Shown here one piece after another: positions 22,656 through 34,200 of a stretch of DNA of 64,000 bases. Under the pieces are notes generated by a model. That model saw only the letters and a list, made by a program, of their open reading frames with translations, was not told where the DNA came from and did no database searches. How positions within the stretch are numbered: the first letter of the stretch is position 1; every line of letters begins with the position of its first letter. The stretch is from Tanytarsus gracilentus (lineage: Eukaryota > Arthropoda > Insecta > Diptera > Chironomidae): positions 868,001 to 932,000 of the forward strand of contig JAXRKN010000031.1 of the NCBI GenBank assembly GCA_038502055.1, in the 5' to 3' direction. Made by a program: the position numbers and the translations under genes.

Positions 22656-24930
22656 TTTAATTCATGTTATAATTTCTCTATTTGCTAGCTAAAAAAATAA
22701 ATTTTGAAAGTGAGATAAAATTAGTTAGAATTTCAGTTACAGTCAATCATATTTTTCGAATTCTCATTTATTTTTATTGTCATCTCAACGCGTGACATGA
22801 AAATTTCTTTGTTATGTTTTTCTATCAACCCACATGCCATTCGTTTATATATAAAAATTGCCCAAGGATATTGAGCTACTTACATAATTAATTCATTAAA
22901 CTCATGATGATGCCCGGCAGTGATTATCGACTTTCTCAATTGCCATTTCTTCTTCTTATCGCGCAATGTGCTGATAATAAAGATGAGCTTTAATGGATGT
23001 TAAATGGAAGATTTAATTATGATATAGAAAATTTTCGTTGTGGCCGCTAAGCTAAAGCTCTCAAGCCACGTGATTAAATTTTTGAAACTCATATCAAAAA
23101 CTCTCAGCAAAGAATTGTGATATAATTTTCGACAGGAAAATGAAAATTTCCGATTTTAATTGCAATCTCTCTCGAAGCACAGATTTTCTATTGAATTTAT
23201 TGAAATAAAAGCTTTTCATTTCGCAAATTTTGATTGGTTTAACTTTTTCATTTCGAAAGCTCTCGAATTACGTTTTAAACAATTTTCATTTCTTATCAGC
23301 TAGTATGCAGCTTTATTGCTCTTCAAGTGTGACTTTCCATAATTATTTGCTCTCTGCCCAAAAGAGAGTTCTTTTGTGGAATTTCCTTCGAACCAGAAAC
23401 GATTCAATTAAGGCAGTAGAGTGAGTGCTTGCATTGAATATCAAAACAAAAGCGATGCCTTACAGACTGTGGCTTTTCTCGCGTGCGAGAGTGATGATAA
23501 AAATAAAAATTTGTGATGCATCGCGACGTGAAGTGCCTAAAAAATTTATTTTTCTCATCACGGAGCTTTGGGAGGATTTAGCTAGCCGTTGAAAAATGTA
23601 CATGCAGTCATTAATTTTTTTGGGTTTTTCATAATGTTTAAAAAAATTGTGTTTGAATTCTAGAAATTTTTAAACTTTTCCCTCCTTTAAATTATTCAAG
23701 GACTTCCCTCCGTCTCATCTCATTAAAGCTCACTTTAGCAATATCCATTTTGTGCTTATATGGCTGACGGCAGTTGCTTCCATCTTCTTACTTTTCTTAG
23801 ATATCCCAATATAATTTAATCTCCTCACTCTCAAGCACCTTCCACTTGAATCTTCACTGAGCTGAGAGTGATGCGAAGAATAAAAAAAATCTCATTTCTT
23901 TTCAAACAGCCGTTCTGAATGCAATTAGTGTTGAGGTAGTGATTCAGACGAAGGATGCGATAGTTACGGTCAAATAATAGAGGGAAAAGACTCGAGATTC
24001 ATTAAAATTTAAATGTAAATCCATGTATCATTAAACTTGATTTTGCGGTGGTGCGCAGTTATGACGATGAATGAAAAAGTTTTTTAATTCAGTGGGTGGA
24101 AAATTAGAGAAGCGGAATTAAAGATTTAAAAAATACTGGAATTAAAATAACTTTTAAATCTCTGGATTAAATTAAGGTTCAGGATTATAAAATTTAATTT
24201 TAAATCTCAGATTTAAGATTTAAACACTAAAAATTTTAATCGGCCAAATTTTAATTTTCACCCAACTCTTAAATTTAAAAAACTTTAAATCTTAAAAATC
24301 CTATTTTTCTCAATGCCATGAACAATTATCGGTGGAGTTATTTATAAATCTCGCCCATCGCTTTCGGCAGACACATTACAGAAACAAAAATGTAGATTCA
24401 CTTTCCGACCGATTGGATTTTCGAGAAAGAGCTAATTAAGTATCGAGAGAGTAAGTTTTCAATGGAAGGGTAAGAGGATAATGCTACAATTCTCTATTGA
24501 TGTTGCTTCTTCCTTCAGTGCTAATTGCTTTTTCTTCTCCTCTCTTTCGAATAATTTTTTTCTTCGGCATATCGCCTGAATGATCAAAAAACTCAATTAA
24601 ATGTGAGATGCGAGGGAAGAAAAGATTGCGAGAGGAAGTTGAGAAAATGTTTTCTATTTAATTAATGGCTTCATTCTTTTGTTGGAACTGCGAAAGCTAT
24701 TTTTAAAATTTGATTTCTTAACGTAAATGAGAAGCTTTAATTTCACTTAGTGATTGCGAAATGAGATGCGAGAAAAATAAAATCACATCTCGATGGTAGA
24801 AAAAATAGCAAAACAATTCCTTGAGGCGGTGTAAAAATCTTAAATATTTAAAGGGATATAAATTTTTTAGTTTAATTTTTTTTTGGATATCACAAAATTA
24901 TTTAGCTGGACACGATTTTAAATTTATTTT
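22656..24930. other. Intergenic, AT-rich, no coding sequence seen
   Basis: About 2.3 kb with homopolymer-rich AT tracts. Several short open frames exist but show no protein-like composition or splice support. Repeated ATTAAAT/AAATCT-type motifs around 24100-24300 are simple AT-rich repeats, not a named element. Confidence 0.5.
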
Positions 24931-25265
24931 TTATCGGTGAATGTCGAAAGATGAGAGTGTAGCTGCAAAGCAAGCTCCAATGCAAGCAAGACCAAGCCTC
25001 CACGGAGAAATATACGCCGGTGGTAAAAGCTGCTGAAATCTTTGTTCCAATCTTGTCTGAGCCAAAAGTAAAGAAATTTGTCTGGAAAAATTTTAATTAA
25101 AGGTTTTTTGTCTTAACAATTCAGATTTACTTACAAAGCAACGTGCATCAAGAATCGCACACAAAACGAATCGTAGCTTATTGAATCTAAATATTCTATT
25201 TCAGTTTGAGAAATTAAAAGCGATGCCATGAGTGCAAAAGAAAGTGCGACCATTACAATCTTCAT
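24931..25265 (-). CDS. Small hydrophobic protein, two exons, unrecognised (92 aa)
   Basis: Minus strand. Exon 1 25265-25135 and exon 2 25081-24931 join in phase 2 across a 53-bp intron with clean GTAAGT and TTTTCCAG sites. The product opens with MKIVMVALSFALMASLLIS, a signal peptide or membrane helix; then a middle segment EIEYLDSISYDSFCVRF; a probable second helix at FLMHVALQISLLLAQ; and a third hydrophobic stretch (WRLGLACIGACFAATLSSF) before DIHR. The splice evidence and open frame through the junction make it a real gene. I do not recognise the family. Each exon is under 50 codons, so it is easily missed by simple ORF scans. Confidence 0.65.
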
Positions 25266-27159
25266 GATGATCTATAATTTCACAAATTTATTCAATAGAA
25301 AAAACCAAATGAAATTTAAGTTTCGTCACATTAAAAAATATTTTTTATTAAATTTCGGCAACTTTCGATTTTGACGCTTTATTAAAACAGTTTTTATTAA
25401 ATTCACGAAATTAATTTTTAAATTTCTAAAGCTCACTTTGATTTGAGACAAGCTGAAAAATTGTTTTTATTGAGAAACATATTTTAAAATGCTGTAATGG
25501 AGGTGAAAGAGATCTTTTAAGGACAATCAAATTCGAATTTATTTGAAAGTTACATAAGGATGTTTGGTGTTCTTGAACTTAAATCCACTGAGATTTTCTT
25601 GCAAGATAAAAATTGCCCGTTTGAAAAATATTTAAAATATATGCTTTTTCGAAGTAGGCATGTGGGTTTACCATTTAAGTCATTTGGCAGTTTTTGCATA
25701 TATATATGCGTTCAACTTTCATCAACTTCACACTTAAATTTTAAATTTAATTATTTTTTTTTAAAATTGCTCATCCCTGGGGTTTATCCATTATGAACTT
25801 GACCTTGTAAACCGAACAAGTGCAAAATCAACTGACAATTCAAAAAAACATTGAGATCATTTTTTATCAAGCGCGCTTAGTTAATTTTTAATATTCAAAA
25901 ATTTAATTTTAAAAACGTTAAAATAAAAATATTAACCTTTTTTATTTCCACTTTTTAAAATACGAAAAAAATAAATTAACCAAATTTCATTAATGTCACT
26001 TCAATGTTTTTAATTTTGTTTAATTCCTCATACCTTAGAAACATAAATTCAATGAAGCTTTGTTCTCATGACACAATTTTTTCCCCGCAAAAGCAATTTT
26101 ATTCCTTGCAGGATTTCTTGTCTCTCCACCCGCCAAGACTCGCTTTATACTTTCTAGCTTAATTGATTTGTCATGGTTTCATTACACAGCATCTTCGTCC
26201 TTGTTTCAATTTTTCCCTTCGCGGGTTGTTTTATTGAAAAACTTTCTTTCGCCGCATCATTCATGAACGTCGATTGCTTTCATTTATTTCATGGTTTTTT
26301 GTTTCTCTTCCTTTCCTCGATGTATAGTGAGTAGAGCAGAACAAGTGCCATTAAAAATGTGTGTCAACAATAAGCGAGAAGAATGAGATAGTGGAAAAAG
26401 AATGATAATGTCGTTGAGTATATGATGATGATATTGCAAGATAATGATTTGGAGGAAAATGGTGATAAGGATGTATAGAAAAAAAGTTAATGAATGGCAA
26501 ACTTTAAAAAAACTAAAATTGAGTTGAAATAAAATTGCGAAAAGCTTTATAGATTTTAAAAAAGTCCAAATCTGAGCTTTTATAAGCTTTTTAGTGTGAC
26601 ACTCGAAAAAGCTTATTATGAGCTTTTAAAAAATTCTATTCAATTTTTAAATGCACTCCAAAAAATTCTTTTTTCAACTCATTCTCACACTGACACAACC
26701 ACTCATAAAAACTTTTCACCCTCCAACTTCACATTATTACCCAGAAGCGATCCATGATGCGGCTGAAACGAAACTCTCAACACTAGAGTGGTTGAAGTAG
26801 TTGACGAAGGATGCGAATGGAGCAATTATGTCATCATATTGAGAAATTGTTATGTCATCAAGATAGGAAAGGAAGAGAGTTGAGCATCGAAGACCCAATC
26901 TTTAATGTACCATCATCATGATTATCGTTGTCTCCTTTTTTAACGTCTTTTTCATTATAAATTAATTACTTAATTTGCTATTGTGATTTGAGGTTGAAGA
27001 TTTTGAACTTTCAAAATATTAAAATAGCTTTAAAATTATTTTATTTTCTCAGTAAACTTTGACATCAAAAAAATTTTCATTTTCGGTTGATCTTTCGACA
27101 AGTTTGGACGCAATTTTCTAAATTTTTTGTCAAAATTTTCTTTTTCAAAATTCTCAATC
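25266..27159. other. Divergent intergenic region upstream of the alpha-tubulin and the 92-residue gene
   Basis: About 1.9 kb, AT-rich, no coding potential. The two flanking genes are transcribed away from each other, so promoters of both should lie within it. No motif is specific enough to name. Confidence 0.45.
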
Positions 27160-28728
27160 ATGGTTTTTAGTAATCGCGAGACGGTCTCAATCCATCTTGG
27201 TCAAGCCGGCTGTCAATTGGCAAACTCAACGTGGGAGCTTTATTGCCACGAACATGGAATCAAGAATGACGGTTCATTGCATGATTTTAAAATTGGCGAT
27301 GACGATAATTGCTTTCATACCTTCTTTTGTGAATCACAAACTGGAAAATTTGTGCCTCGAGCAATCCTCGTCGATACTGAGCCTACTGTAAGTCTACTGT
27401 AAGCCTACTGTTAGAAATTTAAAGAGATTGCTCACTAAGATTAAGCATTAAAGAAGAAATTAAATTTAATTAATCCATCAGATTTAAAATTTAATCAATC
27501 AGATTTAAAATAAATCTTCTCATTTTAATTTCTCGCTCAGGTGATTGATGAGATTCGTAATGGAGTTTACAAGACTCTCTTCCATCCTGATATGTTGATT
27601 AATAGCAAGGAAGACGCGGCAAACAATTTCGCTCGTGGCTTTAATGCAATCGGTGGCGAGATTTTACCGATTGTCATGAACTCGGTGCGTAGGTCGGCAG
27701 AGATGTCAAATAGCCTTCAGGGATTTTTTGTTTTTCACTCATTCGGAGGCGGTACTGGGTCGGGATTTTCGTCCTTACTCATGGAAAGTTTACAGGATGA
27801 GTTTGGAAAAAAATGCAAATTGGAAATTTCAATTTATCCTTCGCCTCAAATATGCACTGCCATAGTAGAGCCCTACAATTCTGTGTTAACCACTCACAAC
27901 TCGATGGATAATGTTGATTGCGCTTTCATCTTCGACAACCAAGCGATCTTTGATATTTGCAAAAACAAGTGAGTTTTTTTGAGATTTCTCCTCCCTGCTA
28001 ATTGAATTTTTTCCCATCAATTCCGCAATAGATTGAATATCGAGAGTCCCAGCTATTTGCATCTAAATCGTCTCATCTCACAAGTGGTTTCATCTATCAC
28101 TGCATCGCTACGCTTCAATGGTGCACTCAATGTTGATATGAATGAATTTCAGACAAATCTCGTGCCGTATCCTCGCATACATTTTCCACTCGCCAGCTAT
28201 GCACCATTTATTCCCGTTTCGAAGGCCATACACGAACAAGTGACTGTTAGCGATCTCACATCGAATCTCTTCACAAACGAGCATCAAATGGTTAAATGTG
28301 ATGCACGTAACGGAAAATATATGGCGTGCTGCATTCTGTATCGTGGCGATGTTGTGCCCAAAGATGTCAACTCGGCGATTGCTGAAGTCAAGCAAAAACG
28401 TGCAATTCAATTTGTTGATTGGAGTCCAGCTGGATTTAAAATCGGTATCAATTACAAGCCACCGCCAGTCATTGACGGATGCGATCTGGCTCGCGTTTCA
28501 CGAAGCTGCTCCATGCTGGCATCGACCACCGCAATTGCACAAGCTTGGGCTACGATCGATCATAAATTCGATATGATGTTTCAGAAGAGAGCATTTTTGC
28601 ATTGGTATTACGGTGAGGGATTAGATGATTTGCATTTTATTGAGGCGAGAGAAAATTTAGCGGCACTAGAGATGGACTACAAGGAAGCTGGCATGGACAC
28701 TTGCGATATGGATGCCATGAAGGAATAA
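27160..28728 (+). CDS. Divergent alpha-tubulin
   Basis: Alpha-tubulin pairs with beta-tubulin to build microtubules. Exons 27160-27387, 27541-27968, 28032-28728; total 450 residues, the normal length. Conserved: FGGGTGSGF GTP-binding loop, the EFQTNLVPYPRIHFPLASYAP region with the catalytic Glu, GKYMACCILYRGDVVPKDVN, AIQFVDWSPAGFKIGINY and the C-terminal EARENLAALEMDYKEAGMD. Divergent: the N-terminus is MVFSNRETVSIHLGQAGCQL rather than MREC; the loop around the usual acetylated Lys40 reads HDFKIGDDDNC; and the tail ends DTCDMDAMKE, with neither a Glu-rich patch nor the terminal Tyr. Ancestral relation to the divergent maternal/germline class such as Drosophila alphaTub67C is plausible but not proven. 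Confidence 0.92.
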
Positions 28729-30944
28729 TTTAAAACTTTTTGGAATTTTAATAAAGAATTTTTTTATTTATTTCTAAAAAATTATTTTTCTTCCCTTTAG
28801 TTTTCACATTATTTGTATTCAAACTAGCTAAGCTTTAATTGCTATTACGTCGAGACATTTTTTCTCATTAACTTTCTGTCACTTAGTTTCGCATGCACAA
28901 TTCTCATGCTGAAAATTACATAAAACCATTAACTTTAACATGTACGATGCATTTTACGCTGTTAATTGTTGTTCGTTACAAAACAATTTTGTAGAAACCG
29001 CACCAAAGCAATTTTCAATGCGAAATGGTATAGTTTTCGAGTACGATTTTCGAAGCTTTTATTGGGATGGAAAATTAAAATTTTTAAATTAATTTGAATT
29101 CAGAAATAAATTTTTTTTATGAAACTTAAAGTCATGAACTTGCTTTAATTCTTGATCGCATTAAACTGTCTCTCTTTAAAATCCTCTCTTTGAATTATGG
29201 AATTTGCGAAAATAAGTTTTGCATGCACAAAATAACAAACACTTCACTCATCATTCGATAGATTATGCAGCATATGGAGGCAAGAGTCCTCCATCATTTT
29301 ATTTACTCATTCGGAAAATTTCAGTGCATTCATTTTTCAGAAAAAGCTCACTCGTGCTGCATACAATGCTGTCTAGCTCTCGAATACGAGCCGGAGAAGA
29401 TTTTTATATTTTATAAAAATATTTTTGCTACCAGAGCCGAGAGTCTAAAATGATCATTAATAATATGCGGTGTAGTTGTGTGGATGGTGTGAAAATGCAA
29501 CAGTTTTTCCGTTTTCTCTCGCTTGGTAAATCGTGATTGTCATCAACAGGATTAAGTCGCATAATCAACAAATGGTGTCATGCTGTTCTAGTGCCAATGT
29601 TGGCTGAAATAATGATTCGAGAATTCGAGATGTGGTGCCAAGCGCTAGAAATTTTAAAAAAGTTTAAAACCTTAAAATATTTTAATTTTGTAGCAAAACA
29701 ATTGATTTTTCAAAAGTCTTCATTTCTCAGTAATTTTTTCAACTGTACATTTTTCGACGGCAATTTAAATCCTTTTCGCAAAATAAATTTCGAATTTTAT
29801 TTATAAAATAACAGCAGTAGCTCTAAAGCACTCAGCGAGACTAACTCTCGTTGGTTACAATTTTACACAAGAGTGCATTCAAAAGCTTGCTGGCTTATAT
29901 GGTCGTACATGCTTCTGTACAATCTCCAATCTCTACATGCGGTAGCCGGAGCTGGAGTGGAGGAGTTGAAAATGGGAAAATAGAAAATTGGAAATAATTT
30001 TAATCTCGAAAACTTGCACAACAAATGGATTTTCATTAAAGTCACACAGAAAGCAATACAAACTTTTTAAATTAACTGCAATTTTTGTCTTTTGACGATA
30101 AAGTTTTGCTCAAACTGAGCGAGAATTTTAATTATCCATTGCCATAAACATAAATTTGCTTTTGTTTGAATTTTACATTTGGGAAATGCTGAAGGGTGAC
30201 GAGGGAGGTGAAAAATATAAAATTATCAAAAATTCACAAAAAACTTTTTCTAAAATTTATAAATTTCATAAAAGAATATTTCGATGTTTTCTTAATTTTA
30301 ATAGTGTCCACCCATTTGAACTCACTCCCCCAAGCTCTGATATTAATTTAGTCAGAGAGAAAATATCAAACGACAAAAAAGCTCTTTTCCCTTTTCCCCT
30401 TTCTTCCGCATCCATTCCTTTGTGAGACAATAATGATGATATTTTCATTCGAAAATTTTCCACGGGAAGAAAATTGCTCTAATAATAGCAAAACATGTGT
30501 ATTTGAGTGAGAGGACAATATAATAAAATTTCCTAACTACAATGTTGATACATAATTTGCTTAGAGAATCGACGAAGCATGAAGATAGCAATTTTCATGT
30601 TATCACGTTATGTGTTGAGCTTCTCACATGAGTGTTGTATGGCATCTTGTGTTTTATTGTGCATAGAGTAGTTTTTTTGGGAAGTGTGAGGAAGAAAATG
30701 AAGTTGAATTTTGGATGAAAAATTAAAGAAACAAAATTAGTTGCAAATAATTTTTTATAATTTAATAAATTGCAATTAAATTTCCAAATAAATTTAAAAA
30801 TAATTGAGAAAATTATTTTTGATCTGTAAAAGCAAAGAAAATCCACAATTTTCTTATCAATAATCAAAAATTTTTTAGAATATCTTAAATAAATTTAAAT
30901 TTGAATTTTAGTATGAAATACTTAAAAATTGAACACGTTGGTCC
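28729..30944. other. Intergenic between the convergent alpha-tubulin and MPC2-like genes
   Basis: About 2.2 kb, AT-rich. Short open frames (for example around 29219-29806) show no conserved features and no splice support. A polyadenylation-like AATAAAG lies near 28750 just after the tubulin stop. Confidence 0.5.
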
Positions 30945-31285
30945 TCACTCCACATTTAATTTTGATTTAGCAAATAATTCACCATGTTGATATTTGTAAT
31001 TGAGTGCTCGATAGAGTTGAATTGTTTGCGTGATTGCCACAAATACATTGACTGACATAAGGGTGTAGTTCTTCGGTATGATGATTGCCGACCATCTCGA
31101 GTAAATGTAACCTGTTGCTCCCACAGCTGCAGCTTGTTCTGCTGATAGCAATTCAGCGGGACGAGTCAAGTCCTTTAAAGCAGCAATCACTAAACCCCAC
31201 TTGCACATCTGAAACGTGTAAAAATCAAATAAAGTCAAAGATATTTACGTAGTAAAATACTCACGGGTGCCCACTTCCGATTTTT
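30945..31285 (-). CDS. MPC2: Mitochondrial pyruvate carrier 2-like protein, 5' exon incomplete
   Basis: MPC2 forms the inner-membrane pyruvate carrier with MPC1. The last exon, 31208-30945 (minus strand), encodes CKWGLVIAALKDLTRPAELL, then ATGYIYSRWSAIIIPKNYTL and VNVFVAITQTIQLYRALNYK, matching MPC2 and its membrane helices. A GTGAGT donor at 31264, following AAG TGG GCA CCC, supplies KWAP, the expected WAP just before the conserved KWGLV, with a 56-bp intron. However, the frame upstream of that exon meets a stop near 31293 and no good acceptor is visible, so the first exon is not resolved. It may lie far upstream, or the copy may be damaged. Confident for the family, not for the full gene model. 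Confidence 0.8.
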
Positions 31286-34200
31286 ATGTGTTTACATTTA
31301 TAGTCATTCAAACGCAGCCAAGTGACGAATTGATGATAAGCAAAGTGAAAAAAGTTAAAGAGCTCGATTAAAACGACATTAATCGATAGCGTTGAAAAAT
31401 AATAAATAATTTAATGGCTCAAATTGAAATTGAGTTAGCAAAATAAAGAATTTTTAAATTTAAACTTTAACTTCGTTTAATTTGTAAAAAAGTTTAAATG
31501 TAAAAAAATTGCTTCAAATAAAATTCCTAATTTTTTTCGGATGAACCCATTAATTTTTTAAACATAAAATCTGACACCAATCTCGCTCTATTTTGTCGTT
31601 CTAATTTTGTTGAAAAAAATTTATATTCAAATTAATTAAGATCTTCATTCTTTCAAACCGACTTGCATATTTTAACAACATTTCGACTAATTTTCCCTAA
31701 TTTATAGCCACCACACAGCGACTTAATTAGCAATTAATTAAACTGATGCAATTAAGATATGGAAAAAAATGTTTAAATTAATTTCGAGTCCACCCACACA
31801 AACCGTTGTCGAATCTTTTTTGTCTATTGAACATAATTATCATCATTAACAAGTTTTTTCACATTCACGTCTTACGAAAAAAATTGTCTTAGGACCCGCG
31901 TCATAGTTCCAAAAAGGTCTCGCAAACTGTGGCACGCGCTTATCAACGACAGCTATAATATATTTGTAAAGTCGCGATGACATTATTAAAGTGTCTTTTA
32001 ATTTGTTTGAATAGATGTTGCTTCAGGGAGTTTCTGAAAAACACTGACATAACATTTTTTAATGTTTTTTTTTGTGGCCGCTTATCAAAAAATTCTTATC
32101 AGTCTACTAAATTAATCACTTGGTTTTGAAGATGAAATTTCTAACGTGTTTCAACGATGAATTGTTAATTTTTTCCTTTCGGATTTAAATTTTAATCTTA
32201 AGATTAAAATTATAATATAAGGATTTAAGTGTAAATATAAAGATTAAAATTAAAATCTAAAGATTTAAATAAAAATTCACCTTAATTAGCTTCTTCAAAA
32301 GTTCAGCATAATCTTGTCGTAATCAATCACTAAATTGAGCGACAAAAATAAAGCACATCCCCAGCAGACATTTATCATCCAACCTCACATTTTTCTGCCC
32401 TCGCGAAAATGCAATAAAAATTGATAAGATTAAAGTTTTACCATCACGTTTTTCTTTTCAGAAGCAGAAAAGAATTTCCTCATAAACATTGAGTACAAGT
32501 TGATCTCGCTACATGACCCAATGTTTCATGAATGTTTCACATTAATGTTGCCGACAAAATTTTGTTTCACTCTTTTCAGATGTCTTTTAGCTCGCAAGCC
32601 GTGTGAACGTGTTTTCGTTTTCTTTCCATAAAATACAATAATAAAAAAATATATATTATTTGTTGAGCCACAGTCTCAACTGTGAGTGATGTGAGACGAC
32701 AAAAAAAATTAAATTATATGCGAAAGAGATAAAAGAATTCTTTTATTATTTAAAATTTGCTGCTCATCAACAAATTTTTTGCAGCCTCCCGCAAACATCT
32801 AAAAGTGTCGTGCGCGAATATAAAAGAATTTTTATGAGAAAATTTTTTATCGGAGGGAGTCAATTCGTCTCTAAATATTTATTTACCTTCGGCACTGTTG
32901 AAAACACTTTAAAAAGTGCGATAGACGGAGGAAGCAAAAAGCGCAAATTGGATTAAACCGCAGCAGCATTTTAGTCGACAAAAGCCATGTCGAGAGATAA
33001 TTAAATGGAAATTTATGGCTCTCCAACATTGTTACATCCACCCTCTCGGCGTACTTAGAAGTGCATTTTTTGTGATGATGTTCTGAGATAGAAAAAAAGT
33101 TATTTGTATGTGAAAAAAATATTTAATAGTCTGAGTCATCGCAATTTGCATGGGATTATTAAAGAAACCTATAAAGTGAGTGTGAAAACAAGTCGGAGAT
33201 TTTATGCGACGATGAGAAAAATTAAAATGTTAATGAGGCTGTGAATAGACATTTGAAACAAATTTAAAAAAATTCCTGGATTTAATTTTTGATATTCTTC
33301 AAGAATCTCCTGGAAATCTCGTCGAACAACAAAAACCGCTCTCTAGGTCTATGTTTGCATTTCCCCTTATCAGTTTATGTGTGCTTATGGAAATTTTGAC
33401 TCGGATGTAATGGCTTCTTTTACAACAAGATGAAGCCTTTAAATTGCAATTTGCTTAAATTGATCAACAATTTGTGAATTTTAAACATCAATTTGCCAAC
33501 AGATGGTTTTGCGCGAAATATTCGTCGTACGCTAGTTAAAATCTCTCTCTCTCTCGCTCGCTGCCGTTTCATTTTGTCATACACATTCATTTTTAATGGC
33601 GCAGTGAGCAACGTACATTCTGACGGATTTGATGAACGCTATAGACGGTAACAATAGATACTTAAGAGATGCCGGGGAGGAGGATGAGATGCTCATTAGT
33701 GATTTTTCGAAGAATTTTAAATTGACAATGGATGACACTCATTCTGCGAGTTGAGCAATAAATAAGAAAAAGTTGGGTGGATTTATTAAAGTATGAACAA
33801 TGATAACAAGGTAAAGAAAAGTGTCATTGAACCATTGTGGATACTTCCAAGAGCTTTTGAGGAAATTATGAAAATTTTCTATAATTTTTTTTAAAAATCA
33901 AATGTCAGGCAAAAGTACCAAATTTAAATATAGATAAAAACTTTTTTAATTAAAATTTACCTTCTCTAACTTCAAAGTCACTTATCATCTCCAAATATTC
34001 GAAAACATCCTCAACTCACCCAAACCACAAGCTCTCCACCCCTTGGCTCAAAATTATTATCTAATTTTCGGAGTCTAACAAACTAACAAGACGGAAAGAA
34101 GAAAATTACAATGAAATCGTAATTAAATATTTTGTGCTAGTGCTGTTCTGTTTGTTCTTTTCTGTGTGCCCATGATACTTTTATAATTAGAAAATTTTCA

